A stretch of DNA of 64,000 bases, from positions 1 through 64,000 of the forward strand of contig JAIYAO010000131.1 in the NCBI GenBank assembly GCA_027488965.1. Direction: 5' to 3'. Below the pieces are notes generated by a model, which did not search any database, had not been told where the DNA came from, and saw only the letters and a list, made by a program, of their open reading frames with translations. Shown piece after piece: positions 40,887 through 50,863 of the stretch (position 1 is its first letter; every line of letters begins with the position of its first letter). Source of the DNA: Alphaproteobacteria bacterium (GTDB lineage Bacteria; Pseudomonadota; Alphaproteobacteria; Caulobacterales; Aquidulcibacteraceae). A program made the translations under genes and the position numbers.

Positions 40887-43220
40887 TCAGGCGCGTTGCG
40901 CGCGGGCGCCGGCGTTGCGCATGAAGTGGATGAAGTCACCTACGGGCATGGGCCGGCCGATGAAGTAGCCCTGCGCGAGGTCGCAGCCCATGGTCTGCAG
41001 CACGGCCAGCGCCTCGGCGCTCTCCACCCCCTCCGCCGTCACCTTCAGCCCCAGGCTGTGGGCCAGATCGATGGTGGATTTCACCAGCAGCGCGTCGCGG
41101 TGGCTCTGTGCAAGCGAGAGCACGAACGCCTTGTCGATCTTCAGCTCGTCGGCGCGGATCTGCTTGAGGTAGGCCAGCGACGAGAGGCCCGAGCCGTAGT
41201 CGTCGATGGAGATGGAGATGCCCGCCGCCGCATACAGGTCGATCAGCCGCAGCGCCACGTCCGGGTTGTCGATGACGGCGGTCTCCGTGATCTCGAAGCA
41301 GATGCGGGCGCGGGCGCTGCGCACCATGTCGATGGCGCGCTCTGCGAAGTCCTGGTCGTTCATCAGGCGCCCGGAGATGTTCACCGCGATGGCGAGGTCG
41401 TGGCCGTCTTCGCGCAGCATCGCCTGCGTGCGGATCGCCTGCGCCAGTACCCAGTCTGTCAGCGGCCGGATATGGCCGGTCTCCTCCGCCATGCCGATGA
41501 AGAGATCGGGCGGCACCATGCCGCGGCGCGGGTCGCGCCAGCGAAGCAGGGCTTCCGCGCCGGTCACTGCGCCGCGGCGCAGGTCGAACTTCGGCTGCAG
41601 GTGGATCGACAATCCACCGCTGGCGATGGCGCCCATCATGTCGCTGGTCAGCGACAGGTTGCTCGTGGGATCGCCGTAGGCTTCGGCGTCGAACACGGCG
41701 ATCTTGCGTCGTCCCGCCCGCGCCTGGTCGAGCGCGATGCTGGCGCGGTCGATGATGCTTTCGGTGGTCTTGCCGGCCTCGTGCGCCGCAAGACCGATGG
41801 TGACGCTTGCATCCACGCTGTCGCCGTTGAGCCGGATCGGCTGGTCGAGATCGGCTTGCAGGGCGGCCGCGAAGCGCTGCGCGTCTTCGGTGTCGCTGGC
41901 CTCGAACACAAACCCCAGCACGCTGGTGGCCAGCCGTGCGACCCGTGTGCTGGCGTGCCGGCGCCCCAGGCGGTCGCCGATCTCGCGCACCAGCGTGTTG
42001 GCCAGGGTGTAGCCGATGGCGGAACGCACCTGGTGGAAGCGGTCGACGCCCAGCGCCGCCACGAACGTGACGCCGCCGGCGTTCTCGCGCAGCGATGCTT
42101 CGGCGAAGTTGCGCAGGGCGACGCGGTTCGGCAGTCCGGACTCCGAGTCGTGCAGCGCCAGGTGCGTGATCGTGCGTTCGCGCGTGCGGATCTCGGTGGC
42201 CATGGCGTTGAACGTGCCCGCAAGCCGACCGATCTCGTCGTTCGTCTCCACCGGCACCGACACGTCGGCGCCGTGGCGCAGCCGCTGGGCCGCCGCGTCC
42301 AGCGCAATGATCGGCCGCGTGACGCCGCGCGCCAGCAGCCAGCTGCCCCCGATCACCATTGCGACGCCGATCAGGCCCACCAGCACCACAGCCACAAGGA
42401 TGGGCTGGTAAGGAGCCAGCGCCCGCGCAAGCGGATAGCGGAGCAGCAGTGCAGAGTGTTCGCCGCCGCCGAGGTCGGCCAGCGGCTTCGCCAGCGCGAT
42501 GGCGCGCCCGTTGATCGTCTGCAATTCCCTCGCGCTGCCGTCGGCGCGGCCGAGGGCGGCGTCTATGAAGCGGTGCAGCCCTGCGGCATCGGCGAACGCC
42601 TTCTCGCCGCGCACGGGCGCCCATGCGCCATCGCCGTTGCGCTGCACCACCGTCGCCTGCAGCGGGATCGAGGAGAGCTTTTCGAGGCGGCGCATTTCCG
42701 CGGCGTCGAGTCGCGTGGCGAACACCACCCATCCGCTCAGCGTCGGGCTCATGATCGGCGCCGAGATCGCCTGGTAGGGCTGATCGGCGATGGCGATCAC
42801 GCCGGCGGCGTTCTCCTGGCTGTCGAGCGCGGTCCATAGCGCCGTCGCACGGTCTGCGTCGATGGGGGTGTCGAGGCCGGTAATGGCGCCGTCCATGCCG
42901 ACGATGAAGGCAAGGTGGAGATCAAGGCGGTTGCGGAGGTTGTCGAGCGCTGAGCGCACGGTCGCCTCGTCGCGCGTGGCCACCGCCTCGCGGAAGCCGA
43001 AGTCGCGCGCCAGCAGGTTGGCGCTGTCGCGCAGCTGGCTGGAGCGCATCTCCCACAGACGGTCGAAAACGATTCCGCTGGTCTGCAATTCGCTGCGCAC
43101 CGTGCGCGCGGCGTTCTTGGAGATCTCCATGTAGACGACGGCGCCGGTCAGCAGCATCGCCAGGCAGAACAGCCCCGCGAACAGGACCACGAGCCGGGTC
43201 TGGAGGCGCGTGAACTTCAT
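40887..43220 (-). CDS. EAL-domain c-di-GMP phosphodiesterase with sensor, HAMP and degenerate GGDEF
   Basis: N-terminal TM-periplasmic-TM, HAMP; EAL motifs EALLRW, DDYGSGLSSLAYLKQI, KIDKAFV, TAEGVES; GGDEF signature replaced by LATSVLGFVF. Confidence 0.92.
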   Translation of the reverse strand: MKFTRLQTRLVVLFAGLFCLAMLLTGAVVYMEISKNAARTVRSELQTSGIVFDRLWEMRSSQLRDSANLLARDFGFREAVATRDEATVRSALDNLRNRLDLHLAFIVGMDGAITGLDTPIDADRATALWTALDSQENAAGVIAIADQPYQAISAPIMSPTLSGWVVFATRLDAAEMRRLEKLSSIPLQATVVQRNGDGAWAPVRGEKAFADAAGLHRFIDAALGRADGSARELQTINGRAIALAKPLADLGGGEHSALLLRYPLARALAPYQPILVAVVLVGLIGVAMVIGGSWLLARGVTRPIIALDAAAQRLRHGADVSVPVETNDEIGRLAGTFNAMATEIRTRERTITHLALHDSESGLPNRVALRNFAEASLRENAGGVTFVAALGVDRFHQVRSAIGYTLANTLVREIGDRLGRRHASTRVARLATSVLGFVFEASDTEDAQRFAAALQADLDQPIRLNGDSVDASVTIGLAAHEAGKTTESIIDRASIALDQARAGRRKIAVFDAEAYGDPTSNLSLTSDMMGAIASGGLSIHLQPKFDLRRGAVTGAEALLRWRDPRRGMVPPDLFIGMAEETGHIRPLTDWVLAQAIRTQAMLREDGHDLAIAVNISGRLMNDQDFAERAIDMVRSARARICFEITETAVIDNPDVALRLIDLYAAAGISISIDDYGSGLSSLAYLKQIRADELKIDKAFVLSLAQSHRDALLVKSTIDLAHSLGLKVTAEGVESAEALAVLQTMGCDLAQGYFIGRPMPVGDFIHFMRNAGARAQRA

Positions 43221-43229
43221 GGCAGCCGC

Positions 43230-43847
43230 CTAGTGGCGGCTTCCGGCCGCGGCGCGGCGGTCGATCGTCACGGCTTCGCCTGCCGGCGGGCGCGCGGCGG
43301 TAATCTGGCGGGTGCTCTGGTTGGACGGTGCGCGCAGATCCGCGTGCCAGACGGTGAGTGCGCCCGCGCCTTCGGCGCCGCTCAGCACGGCACGTCCGTC
43401 CGGGCCTGTCTTTGCGGCGTAGGGCGTGTCGACCACCACAATGAACGCCGACATGCGGTCGTGGATATTGCACCCGATGGCGGCTACGCCGGGCGCTGTG
43501 AAGCGATAGCTGCGCGTCTCGTCGCGGCCGAACAGCCGCAGCTCGAACCGGTTGCCGGTGGAGAACGAGTAGACGTGGTGGCGCACGCTGTCGAAGTTCG
43601 GAAACGAGACCTCGGCGCCGACGGGTACGATCAGCACGTGCGGCTCGAACGCGATCTCGCGCTGCGACATGCGCATGGGCCAGTCGAAGCGGATCGGCCC
43701 CTTCGCGCCGCCCGCGGCAGGGCGAAAGGTGACCACGGCGTTCTCCACGGCCGCGCCCGCCTTGTCGCGCACCGTCACGGTGAGGTCGGCGGCGTGCGCT
43801 GCGCCGGCGAACAGCACGGCGACGGCCAGGGCGAGGCGACGGATCAT
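43230..43847 (-). CDS. Exported methylamine-utilization/plastocyanin-like cupredoxin domain protein
   Basis: Signal peptide; VPVGAEVSFPNFDSVRHHVYSFS and GCNIHDRMSAFIVVVDTPYAA (His/Cys/His/Met copper-type motif). Confidence 0.85.
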   Translation of the reverse strand: MIRRLALAVAVLFAGAAHAADLTVTVRDKAGAAVENAVVTFRPAAGGAKGPIRFDWPMRMSQREIAFEPHVLIVPVGAEVSFPNFDSVRHHVYSFSTGNRFELRLFGRDETRSYRFTAPGVAAIGCNIHDRMSAFIVVVDTPYAAKTGPDGRAVLSGAEGAGALTVWHADLRAPSNQSTRQITAARPPAGEAVTIDRRAAAGSRH

Positions 43848-43947
43848 CCCGACGCCGTACCAGTTCGCCCATAAGGTTCCGTAAATTGTGCCCGGAGCGC
43901 GGTGCGGCAACGCGGTGTTAACCAATGTCCGGCTTGTGCTTGCAAGA

Positions 43948-44853
43948 ATGGGCAACAATCACTCCATCCGCGGGCGTGTCGCGGCGCCTTTCCTGCTCGC
44001 AGGGCTCATGGCGGGGGCGGGCCTTGCGGGCGAGGCGTCCGCGAAACCTCTGGTGAACGGCGGCAAGCTGCTGCTGACGCGCGGCGTGTCCGCCGTGGAG
44101 GGCAGCGGCGGCGGCGGCCTCTCCACTTGGGCGCTGATCACCGGCAATGAAACGGAGGACGGCGTCGGCGCCACAGCCTTCGTCACCCACGCGCCGCTGC
44201 CGGACTATGACCTCACGGTCGTGGGCGCCGCAGTCGGCCTGCGCGACCGCTTCGAGATTTCCTACGCACACCAGGAGTTCGACACAGGCGCCACCGGGCC
44301 CGCACTGGGGCTGCGGGGCAATTTCACTTTCGTGCAGGACGTGATCGGCGTGAAGGTCCGCGTGGCGGGCGACGCCGTGTACGACCAGGACCGCCTACTG
44401 CCGCAGATCGCCGTCGGCGCCCAGTTCAAGCAGAACACCCAGAGCAACGTGCTGCGCGCCATCGGGGCCGGCAATGACAGCGGCGTCGACGTTTACCTGT
44501 CGGCAACCAAGCTGCTGCTGGCGCAGAGCCTGCTGTTGTCGGGCACGCTGCGCTATACGGAAGCCAACCAGACAGGGCTGCTAGGGTTCGGCGGCGACCG
44601 CAACGACGGCCATTCGCTGCAGGTGGAGGCGTCGGCGGCCTACATGCTGTCGCAGCGCTTCATTGTCGGGGCCGAGTACCGCACGAAGCCGGACAACCTG
44701 CTCTTTGCGAAGGAAGACGACGCCTACGACGTCTTTGCCGCCTACGCCGTGTCGCCGAACCTCACAGGCACGCTGGCCTATGTGGACCTTGGCGACATCG
44801 CCACGCGCGAAGGCGAGCGCGGCATCTATCTGTCGCTGCAGGTGGGATACTAG
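43948..44853 (+). CDS. DUF3034 family protein (porin-like)
   Basis: PLVNGGKLLLTRGVSAVEGSGGGGLSTWALITGNET...; alternating beta pattern ending SLQVGY. Confidence 0.8.
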   Translation: MGNNHSIRGRVAAPFLLAGLMAGAGLAGEASAKPLVNGGKLLLTRGVSAVEGSGGGGLSTWALITGNETEDGVGATAFVTHAPLPDYDLTVVGAAVGLRDRFEISYAHQEFDTGATGPALGLRGNFTFVQDVIGVKVRVAGDAVYDQDRLLPQIAVGAQFKQNTQSNVLRAIGAGNDSGVDVYLSATKLLLAQSLLLSGTLRYTEANQTGLLGFGGDRNDGHSLQVEASAAYMLSQRFIVGAEYRTKPDNLLFAKEDDAYDVFAAYAVSPNLTGTLAYVDLGDIATREGERGIYLSLQVGY

Positions 44854-44855
44854 GG

Positions 44856-45341
44856 ATGCGCATCCTGCTGCTGAGCGCGATGATTCTAAGCATCGCCGCC
44901 GCGCCGCGTGCGCGGGCGGAGGAAAAGCCCGTGGCGCCCTACACCCAATCGAACGCGAACGCCGGCGCACGGCCGCTGGAAGGGACCGCCGTCTTCGACG
45001 CGATGAACGGCCTCGACGGCATCCAGCGGATCGTGGACGATCTCGTCGACCACTCCGTCGCCGACCCTGTGATCGGGGATATCTTCGTCAATCAGGATAT
45101 CGCGCGCTTGCGCCGCACGCTGGGCGAACAGATCTGCTATCTCGCGGGCGGCCCCTGCACATATACCGGGCGCACCATGGCGGACGCGCATAAGGACATG
45201 GGCGTCACCACCAGGGACTTCAACGTGCTGGTGGAGCATTTGCGCGCCGCGATGGACAAGGAAGGCGTGCCGTTCGTGCAGCAAAATCGCCTGCTTGCGC
45301 GCCTTGCGCCGATGCACCGCACGATTGTGGAGCCGAGGTAG
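44856..45341 (+). CDS. Group 1 truncated haemoglobin with signal peptide
   Basis: DPVIGDIFVNQDIARLRRTLGEQICYLAGGPCTYTGRTMADAHKDMGVT with proximal His; N-terminal cleavable-type signal. Confidence 0.87.
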   Translation: MRILLLSAMILSIAAAPRARAEEKPVAPYTQSNANAGARPLEGTAVFDAMNGLDGIQRIVDDLVDHSVADPVIGDIFVNQDIARLRRTLGEQICYLAGGPCTYTGRTMADAHKDMGVTTRDFNVLVEHLRAAMDKEGVPFVQQNRLLARLAPMHRTIVEPR

Positions 45342-45396
45342 ACGGTGCGCCAGCGGCGGCGCGGCCCTGTCAACGCCATGAACCTCACAGATGTGA

Positions 45397-46161
45397 TCAC
45401 GTCGCCGGGCAGGTGAGCCGAAGCGCGGGCGTGTAGTGGGCGTCTTCCAGCAGGTGCAGCGCCACTTCCAGCGCGTCGGGGTGGACGTCGATCTCCACAA
45501 ACCCATGGCCCGCGCTGCGGCTGCGACCTGAGGACAGCGTCGGCGCCACGATCATCCGGGCATGCAGCAGCGGCGGCACGCGCATCACGGCGAAGCGGTG
45601 GAGGTGCCCGCAGAGCAGCAACGTTCGGCGTGCGCGGCCGAGCGCATCCCAGGACTCCGGCCCGCGCTGGGAATCGCTGCGCACGTGTGCGCCGCCCATG
45701 GACACCGGCGGATGGTGCGCCGCCACAATGCGCCAGGCGCCGTCGGTGTGGTCGTCGGCAAAGGCTGCGAACGCGCCGCGGGGATAGACGCCCTGCGACC
45801 AGTCCCTGCGCGCCTGAATGGGCCGTGCGGTGTTCAGCGTGCTGATCTCCACCGCCGGATCGGCGCCGCGCCAGTCGGTCGCCATGCCCAGCGTGTCGAA
45901 GCGTTCGAACGGCGTGAACACGCGTGCGATCACGTTGTAGACGGGGGAATCGTGATTGCCCGGCGTGCCGACGATGGGGCTCTCGATCAGCGAGAGAAAG
46001 CGTGCGGCCTCGGCAAACTCCCGCACGCGGCCGGCCTGCGTGAGATCGCCGCTGAGCACGACCACGTCGGGTCGCAGCGCGTTGACGGCCCCCGCCGCCG
46101 TTTCCAGGCGCGACCAGGGTGAATCGCCCACGTGCACGTCGCTGATGTGAACGATCTTCAT
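45397..46161 (-). CDS. Metallophosphoesterase
   Basis: MKIVHISDVHVGD; VVLSGDLTQAG; GNHD; AAHHPP; LCGHLHR. Confidence 0.94.
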   Translation of the reverse strand: MKIVHISDVHVGDSPWSRLETAAGAVNALRPDVVVLSGDLTQAGRVREFAEAARFLSLIESPIVGTPGNHDSPVYNVIARVFTPFERFDTLGMATDWRGADPAVEISTLNTARPIQARRDWSQGVYPRGAFAAFADDHTDGAWRIVAAHHPPVSMGGAHVRSDSQRGPESWDALGRARRTLLLCGHLHRFAVMRVPPLLHARMIVAPTLSSGRSRSAGHGFVEIDVHPDALEVALHLLEDAHYTPALRLTCPAT

Positions 46162-46271
46162 CGTCCCGCACCAAAGCGCGCGCGACCCGACCGCGCAAGG
46201 GTCCGCGGCGGCGATGCGCAGTGGGAACCGCCCGGCGCCGGTGGCGTTGTTGGCCGAACGGGGAGAGTGTC

Positions 46272-47237
46272 GTGTTGGAACCTGTGCGGACTGACGGAGA
46301 AGAGCGCATCGATCCGCGCACCGGGACGATCGTGGCCATCGCCAATCCTGTGGCGGGTGCAGCGTCGAAGCTCGACCTTCCTGCGCTGGAGGCGCGCCTG
46401 CGCGATACGCTGGGCGAACGCTTCGACCGCATGGAGGTCGCGCCGCCGGACGCCATCGCCGCCACCATGAAGGCGCTCCTGGCCTCCGCACCGGCGGCGC
46501 TTCTCGTCATCGGCGGCGACGGTACGGCGCGGGCGGCGGCGAAGGCCGTCATGGCCGGCGGCGGCGCGACTGCGATCATTCCGCTGCCCGCCGGCACCAT
46601 GAACATCCTGCCCCGCCTCGTCTTCGGGCACGCCGATCTCAATCGTGCGGTGGACGAACTTGCCGATCTCGCGCCCGACACGCTGCCTGCCGGGATGGTG
46701 GGGGGCGAGCCCTTCTTTCTGTCGGCGGCCTTCGGCTTTGCGGCCTCGCTGGCGCGACTGCGTGAGGCGCTGCGGCCGCCGCGGGTCTGGCCCGATGTGG
46801 CGGCGGCGGCCGGTGCGTGCGCACGCGCGAGCCTGCACTCCCTGCGCGGAGGGCCGCACTACACTCTGGATGGCGGCCGCTGGCGGCGCGCGCATACGCT
46901 CGTGGTGGCCGTGGGCTCCGTCGCTCGGGTGGCGGCGCCCGACGATGCGGCGCCACCGGCGGAAGCCTTCGAAGTGGCGGCGTTGCATCTGCGCTCCGCC
47001 GTGGACGCGTTGCGCGCCGGCGGCGTGGCTCTCACCAGCGACTGGCGCAAGTCGCGTCACCTGCGGATCGCCAATGCATCAGAGGTGGGCATCCGCATGC
47101 GGTCCCACCGCCCGATGATCGTGCTGGACGGGGAGCCCGTGCGGGTCGCGCGCATGGACCAGATCACGTTCGTGCCGGACGCCGTGCCGATCCTGGCGCC
47201 GGCGTCGCGGCTTGCGCCGCGCGCCGCGCACGCCTGA
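46272..47237 (+). CDS. Diacylglycerol kinase catalytic domain protein (GTG start)
   Basis: AIANPVAGAAS; LLVIGGDGTARAAAKAVM; IIPLPAGTMNILPR. Confidence 0.9.
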   Translation: MLEPVRTDGEERIDPRTGTIVAIANPVAGAASKLDLPALEARLRDTLGERFDRMEVAPPDAIAATMKALLASAPAALLVIGGDGTARAAAKAVMAGGGATAIIPLPAGTMNILPRLVFGHADLNRAVDELADLAPDTLPAGMVGGEPFFLSAAFGFAASLARLREALRPPRVWPDVAAAAGACARASLHSLRGGPHYTLDGGRWRRAHTLVVAVGSVARVAAPDDAAPPAEAFEVAALHLRSAVDALRAGGVALTSDWRKSRHLRIANASEVGIRMRSHRPMIVLDGEPVRVARMDQITFVPDAVPILAPASRLAPRAAHA

Positions 47238-47241
47238 CCTG

Positions 47242-48030
47242 CTACGCCGCCTCTGCGGTGGAGTTGAAGAACAGCGCTTGGCTGACGGCGGCGCGCACGG
47301 TGTCTTCCGCATACGGCTTGGTGATGAGGAAGGTGGGTTCCGGGCGCTCGCCGGTGAGCAGGCGATCGGGGAACGCGGTGATGAAGATCACCGGCACTGT
47401 GATCTGCGACAGGATGTCGTGAACGGCGTCGACGCCGGAGGAGCCGTCGGCCAGCTGGATATCAGCGAGGACGAGATCGGGCTGGTGCGCCTTCGCCGCC
47501 GCCACCGCGCGGCTGGCGGTGTCCGCCGTGGCGACCACCGTATGGCCGAGGTTGGTGACGATGTCGCTCAGGTCCATGGCGATCAGCGTTTCGTCCTCGA
47601 TGATGAGGACGCGGGCCCGCGTCTGGGCCGCGATTTCCGCGCGCGCATCGGCCACCAGGTCGGCGACCTTGTCGGGACCGGCGCCGAAGATCTGGCCCGC
47701 CTCGGTGAGGGAGAAGCCTTCCACCGCCGTCAGCAGCAGCGCCTGGCGGCTCATGGGCGTCAGATGCTGCAGCCGTTCGTGCGCGCGCGCGGCGGCCCCA
47801 ACGTCCTGCGCCGGCGGAGCTTCCACGTTGCCGGTGGACCAGATGGTGTGGAAGAGCTTGTAGAGCGCCACGCGGGGCGCGACCTCGGGATCGAGCGCCT
47901 CGCGCGATTCAAGGATCGCCCTGAGGGAGGCCGCTACGAAAGCGTCGCCGCTCTTTTGTGAACCTGTGAGCGCCCTGGCGTAACGGCGCAGCAGGGGAAG
48001 GTGGGGCGCAATCATCTGCGAAGAAGTCAT
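47242..48030 (-). CDS. phyR: General stress response regulator PhyR
   Basis: N-terminal sigma-like domain fused to receiver RVLIIEDETLIAMDLSDIVTNLGHTV...VLADIQLADGSSGVDAV; divergent from nepR-ecfG. Confidence 0.95.
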   Translation of the reverse strand: MTSSQMIAPHLPLLRRYARALTGSQKSGDAFVAASLRAILESREALDPEVAPRVALYKLFHTIWSTGNVEAPPAQDVGAAARAHERLQHLTPMSRQALLLTAVEGFSLTEAGQIFGAGPDKVADLVADARAEIAAQTRARVLIIEDETLIAMDLSDIVTNLGHTVVATADTASRAVAAAKAHQPDLVLADIQLADGSSGVDAVHDILSQITVPVIFITAFPDRLLTGERPEPTFLITKPYAEDTVRAAVSQALFFNSTAEAA

Positions 48031-48166
48031 GTGGGCTCCGGCCTCTGGTCTCTTCCTGGTTGGTACTGCAATGCTGTCGCCCCCCGCCTGTCGCGTCGTT
48101 GCGGCCTGGAACATCGGACCGGTCCGGTGCGTTCAAAAGCAGTCGGAAAAGCGTTCTGAGGGTACA

Positions 48167-48191
48167 AACCCCGCATCCGCCCAATGGTTCC
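48167..48191 (-). promoter_or_regulatory. Candidate EcfG-type promoter for phyR (GGAAC-N16-GGTT)
   Basis: Minus strand GGAAC (48187-48191), N16, GGTT (48167-48170); -10 differs from CGTT at one position. Confidence 0.55.
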
Positions 48192-48199
48192 CGGCCGTG

Positions 48200-48224
48200 G
48201 GAACCAACCGCCCCCCGACGCGTT
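48200..48224 (+). promoter_or_regulatory. EcfG-type promoter for nepR-ecfG (GGAAC-N16-CGTT)
   Basis: GGAAC-CAACCGCCCCCCGACG-CGTT. Confidence 0.85.
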
Positions 48225-48266
48225 ACCATCGCGAAACCCGATGCACCGAAAACAGAGGCGCATGAT

Positions 48267-48542
48267 ATGGGCATGATCAAGTCATCTGCCGGAAGCCACA
48301 ACATGGAACGTGACACACCACCCCGGTCCCAGCCCCCGAAGTCCGCGCCCGATGCGCCTGCGCCCCCCAAGCGCGCGCGGCTCCGGCAGGACTTCGCCTC
48401 CCAGAAGGACCTCCACGTGGATCCCATCACCCGGAACTTGCGCAAGGCGTTCGACGAGGTGGCCGCCGAGCCGCTTCCCGAGGAGTTTCTCGATCTGCTT
48501 CGCCAGATCGACGAATCTGCGGGAGGCGAGAATGAGCGCTGA
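48267..48542 (+). CDS. nepR: Anti-sigma factor NepR
   Basis: DPITRNLRKAFDEVAAEPLPEEFLDLLRQID; between phyR and ecfG. Confidence 0.93.
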   Translation: MGMIKSSAGSHNMERDTPPRSQPPKSAPDAPAPPKRARLRQDFASQKDLHVDPITRNLRKAFDEVAAEPLPEEFLDLLRQIDESAGGENER

Positions 48543-49131
48543 ACCCGTGTCCGTCGCCGCCAGGCCCATGCCCGCCCAGGGAGTCGCGGACGTCCGCGCC
48601 GGCTTCGTGGAGGCCGTGCCGCACCTTCGCCTGTTCGCCCGGTCGCTCACCCGAAACTTCGTGGAGGCCGACGATCTCGTGCAGGAGACGATGCTGAAGG
48701 CCTTGGCCAACATCGACCGGTTCGAGCCCGGCACGCGTCTGCGCCCATGGCTTTTCACCATCATGCGCAACACTTTCTATTCGGACCTGCGCAAGCGGCG
48801 TCGCGAGGTGCAGGACGTGGACGGCGAACACGCCGCGCGCCTCGTGCAGGCGCCGCGCCAGGACAGCAGCGTCGACTTCGAGGACTTCAAGCAGGCCTTC
48901 GCCCAGCTCCATAGCGATCACCGCGAAGTGCTGACGCTGATCGGCGCTTCGGGTTGCTCCTACGAGGAAGCCGCCAACATCTGCGGCTGCGCCGTGGGCA
49001 CGATCAAGAGTCGCGTCAACCGTGCGCGGCGGCGCCTGGAGGAGATCATGAACGGTGCGGCCGGCGGGGCCGGGGCCGATGCCGATCAAGAGACGCCCCC
49101 GTCGCAGGACGCCATCGCCGGCGCCTGGTGA
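48532..49131 (+). CDS. ecfG: ECF sigma factor EcfG
   Basis: VEADDLVQETMLKALANIDRFEPGTRLRPWLFTIMRNTFYSDLRKRRRE; starts 11 bp inside nepR. Confidence 0.95.
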   Translation: MSAEPVSVAARPMPAQGVADVRAGFVEAVPHLRLFARSLTRNFVEADDLVQETMLKALANIDRFEPGTRLRPWLFTIMRNTFYSDLRKRRREVQDVDGEHAARLVQAPRQDSSVDFEDFKQAFAQLHSDHREVLTLIGASGCSYEEAANICGCAVGTIKSRVNRARRRLEEIMNGAAGGAGADADQETPPSQDAIAGAW

Positions 49132-49135
49132 GTCC

Positions 49136-50848
49136 GTGACAGGTGTGGGGCCGCCACGCCCCTTCCTCGGCATGTTTTCCCTGCATTCACTGCGGGGACG
49201 GATGGCGCTGCTCCTCGGGGCGGCGCTTTTGCCGATGGGGCTCATGACTCTCAACGCCGGCCTGCGCGCGGCGACGCTCGCGGAGGCGGCTTCCCAGGGT
49301 GAGATCGCTGCGCACGTGCAGGAAAGCATGCTGCAGCGCGAACGCGATGTGGTGCGCTTGCGGACGGTCACGCGCACCATCGCTGCGAACTCCACGTTCG
49401 CGCGCGGCGGCGCTGCGCAGTGCAATTCCGTGATGAACACTCTCGGCAAGGAGTTCGCCGAGTTCGCCGTGGTGACGATCCTGGACCGGGGCTCGCGGAT
49501 CGTGTGCGCCTCGCGCCCTGACGCGGTCGGTCGCGTGGCCGCATCCGGCGGTCTGGTGGAGGCCGCAACGGCCAGTGGCGACGTGGCCATCGGTTTCGTG
49601 CCCGCGCCGCGGATCAGCGAGGAGCCGGTGCTTGCGGCCGTTGCGCCCATCGGCGCCGCGGGCAGCGCCGCGAGGCTCTTTGTCGGCGTCACCCGCACCA
49701 GCGCGCCGCTCCTTGCACGCGCTTCGGGCGTGGATTCGGTGTTCGCCGCGCTCACGGATTCGAACGGTCGGGTGCTCCAGGTCTCCGGTCTCGATGTGCA
49801 GGGAGAAGACTATCGCGCGCTGATCCGCACGCTGGCCGCGCAGTCCCTGCGCAGCCGCGATGCGCCGTTCCGCGTGGGCAACCTGTGGGCGGTGACGGCA
49901 GAGCTCGCTGACGCCGACATCTACCTCGTGGAGGGCTGGCGCCGCCCGCCGCTGACCGCGGGCAGCGTGGCGCGCACGGTGTGGGCGATCTCCGCGCCGG
50001 TGCTGGTCTGGCTCATCGCGGTGCTGGCCACATGGTTCGCGGTGGAAATCTACATCGCGCGCCCGCTTACCGCGCTGGAGCTTCTGGCGCGCGCCTACGC
50101 GCGCGGGGAAGACACCACGACGCCGGAGTCCTTCCGCAACGCGCCGGTGGAGATTTCCTCCCTGCGTCGCACGCTGGCGGCGATGGCCAAGACGCTGCGC
50201 GGGCGGGAACATCGCCTCGCGGAGGCGCTGCAGGAGGAGCGTGCGCTTCTGCGGGAGGTGAACCATCGCGTGAACAACAACCTGCAGCTCGTGGCCAGCC
50301 TGCTGTCCATCCAGTCGCGCGCGACCACGGTGGAGCAACAGGCCGTCGGCCTTGCCCGCGCACACGATCGCATCCAGCTGCTGGCGCTCGCGCACAACCA
50401 GATCTACGGGTCGGGGCAAGTGCACGATGTGCGGGTGGACGACCTGGCCGGAGAGATCGCCCGCGCGCTGACGGCGGCCCGCGGCGCGAACACGGGGCGC
50501 ATCGTGCTGAACCTCGACATGCAGCCGGCGCACGCGCCGGTCGATCATGCGGTGCCGCTGGCGTTCCTGATCGGCGAGAGCGTCTCGCAGGCGCTCGACA
50601 TGCTGGAGGGGGCGGAGCGGGCGACGCTGAACGTCGCGCTGCACTGCGAACCGAATGGGGACGTGACGTTCACCGTATCCTCCCCGGAGCACGGCCCGCG
50701 CAAGGTGCCGGCCTCGCCGGCCAAGCGCATCATCGAGGCGTTCGCGCGCCAGATCGGCGTCACCGTCGGCTACGATCCGCAGGATCCCCTCAGCGTGCGG
50801 CTGGTGATGAAGATGGCGTCGGCGGAGGTCGAAACGGCCCCTGCATGA
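49136..50848 (+). CDS. HisKA_2/HWE-type sensor histidine kinase (PhyK-like)
   Basis: TM-periplasmic-TM, HAMP, EVNHRVNNNLQLVASLLSIQSR H-box; next to ecfG. Confidence 0.9.
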   Translation: MTGVGPPRPFLGMFSLHSLRGRMALLLGAALLPMGLMTLNAGLRAATLAEAASQGEIAAHVQESMLQRERDVVRLRTVTRTIAANSTFARGGAAQCNSVMNTLGKEFAEFAVVTILDRGSRIVCASRPDAVGRVAASGGLVEAATASGDVAIGFVPAPRISEEPVLAAVAPIGAAGSAARLFVGVTRTSAPLLARASGVDSVFAALTDSNGRVLQVSGLDVQGEDYRALIRTLAAQSLRSRDAPFRVGNLWAVTAELADADIYLVEGWRRPPLTAGSVARTVWAISAPVLVWLIAVLATWFAVEIYIARPLTALELLARAYARGEDTTTPESFRNAPVEISSLRRTLAAMAKTLRGREHRLAEALQEERALLREVNHRVNNNLQLVASLLSIQSRATTVEQQAVGLARAHDRIQLLALAHNQIYGSGQVHDVRVDDLAGEIARALTAARGANTGRIVLNLDMQPAHAPVDHAVPLAFLIGESVSQALDMLEGAERATLNVALHCEPNGDVTFTVSSPEHGPRKVPASPAKRIIEAFARQIGVTVGYDPQDPLSVRLVMKMASAEVETAPA

Positions 50849-50863
50849 ACCGGTCGCGCGGCG

